Positions 43,481-50,860 of a DNA stretch of 64,000 bases are shown here, piece after piece. Within the stretch, counting starts at the first letter, position 1; the number at the start of each line of letters is the position of its first letter. A program made the translations under genes and the position numbers. The stretch is from positions 1,736,001 to 1,800,000 of the forward strand of contig NZ_JBEJGY010000004.1 of the NCBI RefSeq assembly GCF_040253615.1, written 5' to 3'. The notes below the pieces were generated by a model that did not search any database, was not told the origin of the DNA, and worked only from the letters and a program-made list of their open reading frames with translations. The DNA is from Streptomyces sp. Edi4 (lineage in GTDB: Bacteria > Actinomycetota > Actinomycetes > Streptomycetales > Streptomycetaceae).

Positions 43481-44614
43481 TCACATGAGGGGCGTGAGGA
43501 AGCGGCGCAGGATTTCCTCGTAGCCGGACGGGTCGGCGTTCCACATCGAGGCGTGCGGGGCGTCGGCGACGGTGTGCAGGGTGACCAGGTCCGGGCGCCG
43601 CTCGGCCAGTTGCCGGGAGGGCCCCCAGGGGGCCAGCGTGTCGCCGGGGCCGTGGAAGAGCAGGGTGGGCACGCGCAGGGCGCGGGGGTCGACGGCCTCG
43701 CGCAGGCGGTCGCCGCCCAGGCCGGTGCGGCCCTGGGCGGCCCGCACGGCGAGCGGCAGCAGCGGGCCCGGGGTGCGGCGGGCCGCGGCGAGGGCGCGCA
43801 GGGTGAACTCCCAGTCGAGGACGGGCGAGTCGAGGACGACGCCGCTGACGCGTTCGCGCTGGGCGCAGCGGGCGGCGGCGTGCAGGGCCATCGTGGCACC
43901 GGTGGACCAGCCGTACAGGATGACGTTCTGGGCCCCCGAGCGCAGGGCGTAGCGGATCGCGGCGTCCAGGTCGCGCCATTCGGAGTCGCCGAGGTGACCG
44001 AGGCCGTCCGGGGAGCGGGGGGCGCCCTCGTCGCCCCGGTAGGCGAGGCAGAGCACCGGAAGCTGCTGGCCGTGCAGGAACTCCAGGACGTTCAGGGGGT
44101 GTTCGCGGGTGGTGCCGAGGCCGTGCACGGCGATCACCCAGGTGGCGCGGGCGGCGGGCACGAACCAGGCGGGCAGCGGCCCGAGTTCGGAAGCGATCTC
44201 GGCATCGCGGTACTCGATGCCGAGGGCCGCGCTCGGGGTGCCCCGGTGGAGCTGGGGGGTGAACCTGACCCGGTCCCCCGCCACGAGGACGCCGCGCGTG
44301 ACCCGTTCGAGGCGGCGCACGACCGTGTCGGCGGTGTCCGAGGCCCCCTCGATGACGTCGCCGACGACGGCATGGACCTCGTCACCGTCGCCCGCGAGGC
44401 CGTAGATCCCCGGGCGCAGCGAGGCGAGCGCTCTGGTCAGGGTGACGCGGCCGGGTTCGGTGGCGTGCACGGTGAGGCGGCGGCCCGAGGGCAGCGGGCG
44501 GCCGGGCGGCGCCTTGAGGGCGGCGTCGCTTGCGAAGCGTCCGGCGACGACCGCTGCCGCGCCGACGCCGATGGCTGTGGTGACGGCCGCTGCCGTCTTC
44601 GTAGCGGGGCGCAC
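43481..44614 (-). CDS. Alpha/beta hydrolase, membrane-anchored
   Basis: A 377-aa serine hydrolase. The N-terminus has a hydrophobic stretch (TAAAVTTAIGVGAAAVVAGRF), either a signal anchor or uncleaved signal. The nucleophile elbow is GWSTGA, preceded by the oxyanion region VIAVHGLGTTREHPL; the acid is in FHGPGDTLAPWG and the His in ADAPHASMWN. The GTG at 44614 follows GGAG. Esterase or peptidase activity is likely; the substrate is unknown. Confidence 0.87.
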   Translation of the reverse strand: MRPATKTAAAVTTAIGVGAAAVVAGRFASDAALKAPPGRPLPSGRRLTVHATEPGRVTLTRALASLRPGIYGLAGDGDEVHAVVGDVIEGASDTADTVVRRLERVTRGVLVAGDRVRFTPQLHRGTPSAALGIEYRDAEIASELGPLPAWFVPAARATWVIAVHGLGTTREHPLNVLEFLHGQQLPVLCLAYRGDEGAPRSPDGLGHLGDSEWRDLDAAIRYALRSGAQNVILYGWSTGATMALHAAARCAQRERVSGVVLDSPVLDWEFTLRALAAARRTPGPLLPLAVRAAQGRTGLGGDRLREAVDPRALRVPTLLFHGPGDTLAPWGPSRQLAERRPDLVTLHTVADAPHASMWNADPSGYEEILRRFLTPLM

Positions 44615-44719
44615 CCGACCAGTCTCCGGGTCCGAGCGCCCCGGTGCCAGTGGGCGGGGCCCGCCGAAGCCGCCCGTCACCGGCTCAGCGCAACCCGGCC
44701 CGCCCGCGCCGGGCCCGCC

Positions 44720-45373
44720 TCAGGGCTGTCCGTAGCCGCCGAGCCGCCGGCCGGCCTCGTCGAGCTGGGCGGGGCTGAGCAGGGACGGAGCGTGCCCGGG
44801 CACCGCCGCGGCGGTGAGCCAGACCCGGCACATCCACTCCAGTTGGGCGGTGCGGTCGTAGGCCTGCGCGAGGCTGTTTCCGTACGTGAGGGTTCCGTGG
44901 TTGCGCAGGAGGCATCCGGTGCGCCCCTCCAGTGCCTTCAGCGTGTGGCCGGCCAGTTCCTCACTTCCGTACAGGGCGTACGGGGCGACCCGGACCGGGC
45001 CGCCGAGGGCCGCCGCCATGTAGTGGATCAGCGGCAGTTCGGGCACCAGCGTGGAGACGGCGGTGGCGTGCACGGCGTGGGTGTGGACGACGGCACGGGC
45101 GTCGGTGTCGCAGTAGACGGCCAGGTGCATCGGGAGTTCGCTGGTGGGCTTGAGCGTGCCCCTGACCTGACGGCCGTCGAGGTCCACGGCGACGGTGTCG
45201 GCGGGCCCGAGGCGGTCGTAGGGGACGCCGGTCGGGGTGATGAGGACCCGTTCGCCGACGCGTACCGACACATTGCCCGAGGTGCCGACGACCAGGCCTT
45301 CGGCCGCGGTCCTGCGCGCGGTGTCGATCAGTTCGGCCCAGGCCCCGGCGATGGCCGCCTCGTCGTCGCTCAT
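44720..45373 (-). CDS. Class II aldolase/adducin family protein
   Basis: A 217-aa zinc-dependent aldolase-fold protein resembling L-fuculose-phosphate aldolase. It shows GTSGNVSVR (phosphate loop, about residues 30-38), TPTGVPYDRL, the zinc ligands in HTHAVHATAVS (about 97-107) and later RNHGTLTYG. It probably cleaves a sugar or methylthioribulose phosphate; no pathway genes accompany it. Divergent from the GH25 gene. Confidence 0.88.
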   Translation of the reverse strand: MSDDEAAIAGAWAELIDTARRTAAEGLVVGTSGNVSVRVGERVLITPTGVPYDRLGPADTVAVDLDGRQVRGTLKPTSELPMHLAVYCDTDARAVVHTHAVHATAVSTLVPELPLIHYMAAALGGPVRVAPYALYGSEELAGHTLKALEGRTGCLLRNHGTLTYGNSLAQAYDRTAQLEWMCRVWLTAAAVPGHAPSLLSPAQLDEAGRRLGGYGQP

Positions 45374-45478
45374 GCGGCTGATCCTGCCAGGGCGCGGGCG
45401 GCCGGGGTACGGGCCGGTGGGTGATCTTCCACTAGCCTCGCGGTGTTTTGTTCCCTACCTCGCGATTCGGGGGGATTC

Positions 45479-46285
45479 ATGGCGCGCGAGCGTGGTCCGC
45501 TGGCCCGCAGGGCCCGTGCGCTGGGCGCCCCGCGCGGGTGGCTCGCGGCCCTGGTGCTCGGCTGTACGGCGCTCACGGCGCTGCCCGGCGCGCGGGCCGC
45601 CGGCAGACCGGCCGGCCACGACGTCTCCTCGCACCAGGGGGACGTCGACTGGGCGTCCGCGCGGAGCCGGGGTGCTTCTTTCGTGTACGTGAAGGCGACC
45701 GAGTCGACGTCGTACCGCAATCCCTCCTTCGGGCAGCAGTACGGCGGCGCGCTGCGGGCGGGGCTGCTCCGGGGGGCCTACCACTTCGCGGTGCCCGACC
45801 AGTCCTCCGGCCGCGCGCAGGCCGCCTTCTTCGTGACCAACGGCGGCGGCTGGCGGGACGACGGCCGGACCCTGCCGCCGGCCGTCGACCTGGAGCACAA
45901 TCCGTACGGCAAGGACGCCAAGGACGCGAGAGCCGGCAAGGACGCCAAGGGCGCAGGCGGCGACGCCTGTTACGGACTGACCCCGGCCGCCATGAGCACC
46001 TGGATCGCCGCGTTCAGCGACGAGGTGCGGCTGCGCACCGGCCGCCGGCCCGTGATCTACACGAGCACCGCGTGGTGGAACGCCTGCACCGGCCACAGCC
46101 GGGCCTTCGCCGGGGACCACCCCCTGTGGCTCGCCCGGTACGCCGCCACCCCGGGCGCGCTGCCGGCGGGCTGGTCGTACTGGACGTTCTGGCAGCACGC
46201 GAACGGGAGCGGAATCCTGCCGGGTGACCAGGATCTCTTCAACGGGACTCCCGAGCAGCTGAAACGGTTCGCGGCCGGGCGCTGA
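45479..46285 (+). CDS. Secreted GH25 lysozyme (muramidase)
   Basis: A 268-aa protein. Arg-rich signal peptide (about residues 1-41, ending GARAAG), then the GH25 barrel with HDVSSHQGDVDW at its start and VDLEHN supplying the catalytic acids. It cleaves the N-acetylmuramic-N-acetylglucosamine bond of peptidoglycan. An unusual Lys/Asp/Ala-rich insertion (about residues 143-161, KDAKDARAGKDAKGAGG) lies before a cysteine that probably pairs with the one in WWNACTG. The ATG at 45479 follows GGGGGGA. Likely acts in wall turnover or competition. Confidence 0.93.
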   Translation: MARERGPLARRARALGAPRGWLAALVLGCTALTALPGARAAGRPAGHDVSSHQGDVDWASARSRGASFVYVKATESTSYRNPSFGQQYGGALRAGLLRGAYHFAVPDQSSGRAQAAFFVTNGGGWRDDGRTLPPAVDLEHNPYGKDAKDARAGKDAKGAGGDACYGLTPAAMSTWIAAFSDEVRLRTGRRPVIYTSTAWWNACTGHSRAFAGDHPLWLARYAATPGALPAGWSYWTFWQHANGSGILPGDQDLFNGTPEQLKRFAAGR

Positions 46286-46347
46286 ACCGGCCCCGGCGGG
46301 CCGGGCGGGCACCGGAACCGGCCATGGACACCACTGCGCCCGTCCCA

Positions 46348-46380
46348 GTTCACCTTCCGTTCATTCAGGTTACTTACGTT
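46348..46380 (+). promoter_or_regulatory. PHO box (PhoP operator)
   Basis: Three adjacent 11-nt direct repeat units: GTTCACCTTCC, GTTCATTCAGG and TTACTTACGTT, close to the streptomycete PhoP consensus. They lie 37 bp upstream of the phosphate transporter start. From memory the orthologous pitH2 gene is PhoP-controlled. Confidence 0.8.
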
Positions 46381-46416
46381 CGTCCCGCCACTGACGTCGA
46401 ACGATTGCCTGGGTAA

Positions 46417-47697
46417 ATGGAACACATCACGCTGCTGCTCGCGATTGTGATCGTGACAGCTCTAGTGTTCGATTTCACGAACGGTTTCCACGACACCGCC
46501 AACGCGATGGCCACCACCATCTCGACCGGCGCCCTGAAGCCCAAGACGGCGGTCGCCATGTCCGCCGCGCTCAACCTCGTCGGCGCGTTCCTGTCGGTGG
46601 AGGTCGCCAAGACGATCTCCGGCGGGATCATCGACGAAAAGGGAATCCGCACCGAGGTCATCTTCGCGGCCCTGGTCGGCGCCATCCTGTGGAACCTGCT
46701 GACCTGGCTGCTCGGGCTGCCCTCCAGCTCGTCGCACGCCCTGTTCGGCGGCCTCATCGGCGCCGCGGTCATGTCGGCCGGCTGGTCCTCGGTCCACGGC
46801 TCCACCGTCGTCACCAAGGTGCTGCTGCCCGCCGTCGCCGCCCCGGTCGTCGCCGGCATCGCCGCGATGCTGGCCACCAGGCTCACCTACCGGCTCAACC
46901 GGAACACCGACGAGAAGGCCACCGCCAAGGGTTACCGCGTGGGCCAGATCGCCTCGGCCGGTCTCGTCTCGCTCGCCCACGGCACCAACGACGCCCAGAA
47001 GACGATGGGCATCATCACCCTCGCCCTGGTCACCGGCGGCGTGCTGCACCCGGGCGCCAACCCCCCGCTGTGGGTCATCGTCTCGGCGGGCCTGGCCATC
47101 GCGCTGGGCACCTACCTCGGCGGCTGGCGCATCATCCGCACCCTGGGCAAGGGCCTGACCGAGCTGCGCCCGCCGCAGGGCTTCGCCGCCCAGACCGGCG
47201 CCGCCACCGTCATCCTGGCCTCCTCGCACATCGGCTTCTCGCTCTCCACCACCCAGGTCTGCTCCGGCTCGGTCATGGGCGCGGGCCTCGGCCGCAAGGG
47301 CGGTGTGGTCCGCTGGTCCACCGCGACCCGGATGGCCGTTGCCTGGATCCTGACGCTGCCGGCCGCCGCCGTCGTCGGGGCGGGCGCGGAATTCCTGACC
47401 CAGCAGGGCACCTGGGGCATCGCCGCCGTCGCCGTCCTCCTGATCGCCGGCTCGGGCATCATCTGGAAGCTCTCGCGCCGCCGGCCGGTCGGCCACGACG
47501 ACGTCACCGCCGACAAGACCGCTCCGGCCGAGCCCGAGCCCGCCGGTGTCATCACCACCGCGATCGCCGCCGTCTCCCCGCCGCCCACCGGCGTCCTGCT
47601 CTCCGCCGCCGACCTCGCGGTCAGCGACCTCAGGGCCACGATCCAGGCCCCGGCCCCGGTGGCCCCCGCCGACCCGCCCACCCCGGCCGCGGTCTGA
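46417..47697 (+). CDS. pitH2: Low-affinity inorganic phosphate transporter (PiT)
   Basis: A 426-aa PiT-family symporter, with the two inverted PiT signatures FDFTNGFHDTANAMA (residues about 19-33) and LAHGTNDAQKTMG (about 187-199) that form the phosphate/metal path. About ten helices are present, followed by a Pro/Ala-rich cytoplasmic tail of some 70 residues. A PHO box lies upstream. S. coelicolor pitH2 (SCO1845) is the likely orthologue by context and content. The 73-aa gene downstream is in the same operon. Confidence 0.93.
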   Translation: MEHITLLLAIVIVTALVFDFTNGFHDTANAMATTISTGALKPKTAVAMSAALNLVGAFLSVEVAKTISGGIIDEKGIRTEVIFAALVGAILWNLLTWLLGLPSSSSHALFGGLIGAAVMSAGWSSVHGSTVVTKVLLPAVAAPVVAGIAAMLATRLTYRLNRNTDEKATAKGYRVGQIASAGLVSLAHGTNDAQKTMGIITLALVTGGVLHPGANPPLWVIVSAGLAIALGTYLGGWRIIRTLGKGLTELRPPQGFAAQTGAATVILASSHIGFSLSTTQVCSGSVMGAGLGRKGGVVRWSTATRMAVAWILTLPAAAVVGAGAEFLTQQGTWGIAAVAVLLIAGSGIIWKLSRRRPVGHDDVTADKTAPAEPEPAGVITTAIAAVSPPPTGVLLSAADLAVSDLRATIQAPAPVAPADPPTPAAV

Positions 47698-47730
47698 CCG
47701 GCACCGACCAGGTACAGGTAAGGAATCCTC

Positions 47731-47952
47731 ATGCACATCGACTGGGCGGCCCTCGGCTCCGTCTTCGGCGTCAGCCTCGCGGTGACCGTCGGCCTGGTGG
47801 GCCTGTTCACCCTCGGCGTCGTCGGCCTCGCCAAGCGGGAGGCCGCGACCTCGGGATCCGGCAACGTGCTGGTGGCCCGCACCACCGCGTACGCCTGCTT
47901 CGCGCTCTGCGCGGCGGCCGTGGCGTACGGGATCCATCTGATCGTCGCCTGA
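47731..47952 (+). CDS. Small two-helix membrane protein of the PiT operon, 73 aa
   Basis: Two hydrophobic helices (about residues 12-34 and 50-71) with KREAATSGSG between them. It starts 34 bp after the phosphate transporter stop, with AAGGA before the ATG. Conserved beside pitH2 as I recall (SCO1846). Probably a modulator of the transporter; no known function. Confidence 0.8.
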   Translation: MHIDWAALGSVFGVSLAVTVGLVGLFTLGVVGLAKREAATSGSGNVLVARTTAYACFALCAAAVAYGIHLIVA

Positions 47953-48100
47953 CCCGGCGCCCGGGGCCCCACGGGGCTGCTCCCGGCACCGCGCGCACCC
48001 CGCCAACCGCCCTTCGGCCCCCGGCCGGAGGGCGCTCGCGCGTGCGCCGGGACACGCTCTCGCGCCGCAGGTCAACGGCAAGTTGACGGCTGTTCTCGGG

Positions 48101-48232
48101 GCGTGGTGGACTGCACCGGCCAGCTACGGCGGCAGGAGAGGAAGCCGGTGCGAATCCGGCGCGGTCCCGCCACTGTCACCGGGGAGCGATCCCCGCGAGC
48201 CAGGAACTCTCACCGCCGGTCACGTCGAACCA
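48101..48232 (+). ncRNA. Cobalamin riboswitch
   Basis: The B12 box GCCGGTGCGAATCCGGCGCGG...CCGCCACTGT (48144-48176) is complete, followed by GGGGAGCGATCCCC and GAGCCAGGAACTCT, the standard conserved elements of the class. ACCGGC near 48115 can pair with GCCGGT at 48215 to close the aptamer. It precedes the cob operon and should lower its expression when adenosylcobalamin is abundant. It accounts for most of the gap 47953-48265; the left 150 bp is featureless. Confidence 0.95.
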
Positions 48233-48265
48233 GGGCGCGGACACCCTGAGTGAGGACACACCGCC

Positions 48266-48322
48266 ATGCGCGCCTGCCCACCGAGACTTTCCGGCCCCTT
48301 CCGCGACGCCCCGGCGCGCTGA
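48266..48322 (+). CDS. Putative 18-aa leader ORF before cobD
   Basis: ATG at 48266 follows GAGGA (9 bp) and encodes MRACPPRLSGPFRDAPAR. The stop is 2 bp before the cobD ATG, which itself has no good ribosome site. Translation of cobD may therefore depend on termination of this ORF, with the riboswitch controlling access to the leader's start. Inference. Confidence 0.45.
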   Translation: MRACPPRLSGPFRDAPAR

Positions 48323-48324
48323 GC

Positions 48325-49281
48325 ATGCGGGCCGATCGCACCTTCGCCTACGGCGTCACCGCCGGTCTCGTCGCCGACCTCCTGCTCGGCGACCCGCGCC
48401 GGGGCCATCCGGTCGCCGCGTTCGGCCGGGCCTCGGCCGCCGTGGAGCGCGCGCTGTGGCGCGACCACCGGGGCCGGGGCGCGCTGCACACCCTGGTCTG
48501 CGCGGGCGGTGCCACCGCCGGCGCGGCCCTTGTCTCCCGCGCCCTGCGCGGCCGCCCCCGGGCGAGCCTGGCCCTGACCGCCGCCGCCACCTGGACCGTG
48601 GTCGGTGGCACCTCGCTCGGCCGCGAGGCGCGGGCCATCGGGGGCGCGCTCGCCGCCGGCGACGTGGCGGCGGCCAGGGAGCGGCTGCCGCATCTGTGCG
48701 GCCGCGACCCGCGGTCCCTGGACGCCGACGGCGTCGCGCGGGCGGTGGTCGAGTCGGTCGCCGAGAACACCTCCGACGCCGTCGTCGGGGCGCTGGTGTG
48801 GGGCGCGCTCGCGGGTGTGCCCGGTCTCGTGGGTTTCCGGGCGGTCAACACGCTGGACGCGATGGTCGGGCACAAGTCGGACAAGTACCGCAAATATGGC
48901 TGGGCTTCGGCACGCCTCGACGACGTGGCGGGCTGGCCGGGCGCCCGGCTCACCGCCGTCCTCGCGGCGCTCGCGGGCCCCGACCCCCGGGGCGCGGTAC
49001 GGGCCTGGCGCGCCGACGCGGGCCGCCACCCCAGCCCCAACGCCGGCCCCGTCGAGGCCGCGTTCGCCGGCGCGCTCGGCGTGCGGCTCGGCGGCACGCT
49101 CTCCTACGCGGGGCGGGTGGAGCACCGGCCGGTCCTGAACGCGCCGGGCCGGGCCGTCGCCGTCGCGGACATCGAACGGGCCGTACGGCTCTCGCGCCGG
49201 GTCGGCTGGCTGACGCTGGCCACCGCCGTGGCGACGAGGGCCGCTGTGAGGAAGGGACGTACATGGGTGGCGGGCTGCTGA
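48325..49281 (+). CDS. cobD: Adenosylcobinamide-phosphate synthase
   Basis: A 318-aa membrane protein (CbiB/CobD family) that attaches aminopropanol phosphate to adenosylcobyric acid. Family motifs are ADLLLGDPRRGHPV (about residues 16-29), SVAENTSDAVVGAL (about 149-162) and AVNTLDAMVGHKSDKYRKYGW. The ATG at 48325 lies just after a short leader ORF. It overlaps cobQ by 19 bp. First full gene of the riboswitch-controlled cobalamin operon. Confidence 0.93.
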   Translation: MRADRTFAYGVTAGLVADLLLGDPRRGHPVAAFGRASAAVERALWRDHRGRGALHTLVCAGGATAGAALVSRALRGRPRASLALTAAATWTVVGGTSLGREARAIGGALAAGDVAAARERLPHLCGRDPRSLDADGVARAVVESVAENTSDAVVGALVWGALAGVPGLVGFRAVNTLDAMVGHKSDKYRKYGWASARLDDVAGWPGARLTAVLAALAGPDPRGAVRAWRADAGRHPSPNAGPVEAAFAGALGVRLGGTLSYAGRVEHRPVLNAPGRAVAVADIERAVRLSRRVGWLTLATAVATRAAVRKGRTWVAGC

Positions 49282-50804
49282 TCGCGGGCACGACATCGGA
49301 CGCCGGCAAGAGCGTCGTGACGGCCGGGATCTGCCGGTGGCTGGTGCGCCGGGGCGTCAAGGTCGCGCCGTTCAAGGGCCAGAACATGTCGCTGAACTCG
49401 TTCGTCACGCGTGAGGGCGCGGAGATCGGCCGGGCGCAGGCGATGCAGGCACAGGCCGCCCGGGTGGAGCCGAGCGCGCTGATGAACCCGGTGCTGCTCA
49501 AGCCCGGCAGCGACCGCTCGAGCCAGGTCGTCCTGATGGGCAGGCCGGTCGGCGAACTGAGCGCCCGCGGGTTCTTCGGCTCTTCGGGCCCCGCGTCCGC
49601 CACCGCGCCGCACCAGGGCGGCCGCGAGGCGCTGCTCGGCACCGTCCTTGACTGCCTGGCCGAGCTGCGGGGCACGTATGACGCCGTGATCTGCGAAGGC
49701 GCGGGCAGCCCGGCCGAGATCAATCTGCGGCGCACCGACATCGTCAACATGGGCATCGCGCGGGCCGCCCGGCTGCCGGTCGTGGTGGTCGGCGACATCG
49801 ACCGGGGTGGCGTCTTCGCCTCGTTCTTCGGCACGACGGCGCTCCTGAGCCCCGAGGACCAGGCGCTGGTCGCCGGCTACGTCGTCAACAAGTTCCGGGG
49901 CGATGTGACGCTCCTTGAGCCCGGCATCGAGATGCTGCGCGGGCTCACCGGACGCCACACCTACGGGATCCTGCCCTACGCCCACGGCCTCGGCATCGAC
50001 GAGGAGGACGGGCTCAGGGTGTCGATGCGCGGCGCCGTGCGGGAGTCCGTGGTGGCGCCGCCCGTCGGCGAGGACGTGCTGCGGATCGCGGTGTGCGCGG
50101 TGCCGCTGATGAGCAACTTCACCGACGTGGACGCCCTTGCCGCCGAGCCCGGCGTGGTCGTGCGGTTCGTGGACCGGCCCGAGGAACTGGCCGACGCCGA
50201 CCTCGTGGTGGTGCCGGGCACGCGCGGCACCGTGCGCGCCCTGGCCTGGCTGCGCGAGCGCGGGCTCGCGGCGGAACTCGCCCGCAGGGCCGCCGAGGGC
50301 CGCCCGGTGCTCGGGATCTGCGGCGGGTTCCAGCTGCTCGGTGAGCACATCGAGGACGACGTCGAGTCGAAGGCCGGCTCGGTGCCCGGACTCGGCCTGC
50401 TGCCCGTGCGGGTGCGGTTCGCCGCCGAGAAGACCCTGGCGCGCCCTGTCGGCACGGCGCTGGGCGAGCGCGTCGAGGGGTACGAGATCCACCACGGCGT
50501 CGCCCAAGTCCTGGGCGGCGAAGCCTTCTTGGACGGGTGCCGGGTCGGTCCCGTCTGGGGCACGCACTGGCACGGCTCCCTGGAGAGCGACGGCTTCCGG
50601 CGCCGCTTCCTCGAACAGGTCGCGCGGGACGCGGGCCGCCGCTTCGTGCCCGCGCCCGACACCTCCTTCGGGACGCTGCGCGAGGAACAGCTCGACCGGC
50701 TCGGCGACCTGATCGAGGAACACGCCGACACCGAGGCCCTGTTGCGGCTGATCGAGCAGGGTCCGCCCAAGGGCCTTCCCTTCATCCCGCCCGGAGCGCC
50801 ATGA
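49263..50804 (+). CDS. cobQ: Cobyric acid synthase
   Basis: A 513-aa glutamine amidotransferase (CobQ/CbiP) that amidates adenosylcobyrinic a,c-diamide at b, d, e and g. The N-terminal ATP domain shows LIAGTTSDAGKSVVTAG and GQNMSLNSF. The class I glutaminase part has GICGGFQLLG (nucleophile region; note the Cys of ICGG is present) and the His in THWHGSLE. The ATG at 49263 follows GAGGAAGGGA and overlaps the end of cobD. Confidence 0.95.
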   Translation: MGGGLLIAGTTSDAGKSVVTAGICRWLVRRGVKVAPFKGQNMSLNSFVTREGAEIGRAQAMQAQAARVEPSALMNPVLLKPGSDRSSQVVLMGRPVGELSARGFFGSSGPASATAPHQGGREALLGTVLDCLAELRGTYDAVICEGAGSPAEINLRRTDIVNMGIARAARLPVVVVGDIDRGGVFASFFGTTALLSPEDQALVAGYVVNKFRGDVTLLEPGIEMLRGLTGRHTYGILPYAHGLGIDEEDGLRVSMRGAVRESVVAPPVGEDVLRIAVCAVPLMSNFTDVDALAAEPGVVVRFVDRPEELADADLVVVPGTRGTVRALAWLRERGLAAELARRAAEGRPVLGICGGFQLLGEHIEDDVESKAGSVPGLGLLPVRVRFAAEKTLARPVGTALGERVEGYEIHHGVAQVLGGEAFLDGCRVGPVWGTHWHGSLESDGFRRRFLEQVARDAGRRFVPAPDTSFGTLREEQLDRLGDLIEEHADTEALLRLIEQGPPKGLPFIPPGAP

Positions 50805-50860
50805 CCACCCCCCTGCGCCCACCGCGTACAGCACTACTCCAAGGAGAGATCGGCCCATGA
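50801..50860 (+). CDS. 19-aa ORF bridging cobQ and chelatase
   Basis: Opens with ATGA overlapping the cobQ stop and ends with ATGA overlapping the chelatase start; it encodes MTTPLRPPRTALLQGEIGP. The chelatase also has its own AAGGAG inside this ORF. Either a translational coupler or a chance frame; a peptide role is not excluded. Confidence 0.35.
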   Translation: MTTPLRPPRTALLQGEIGP

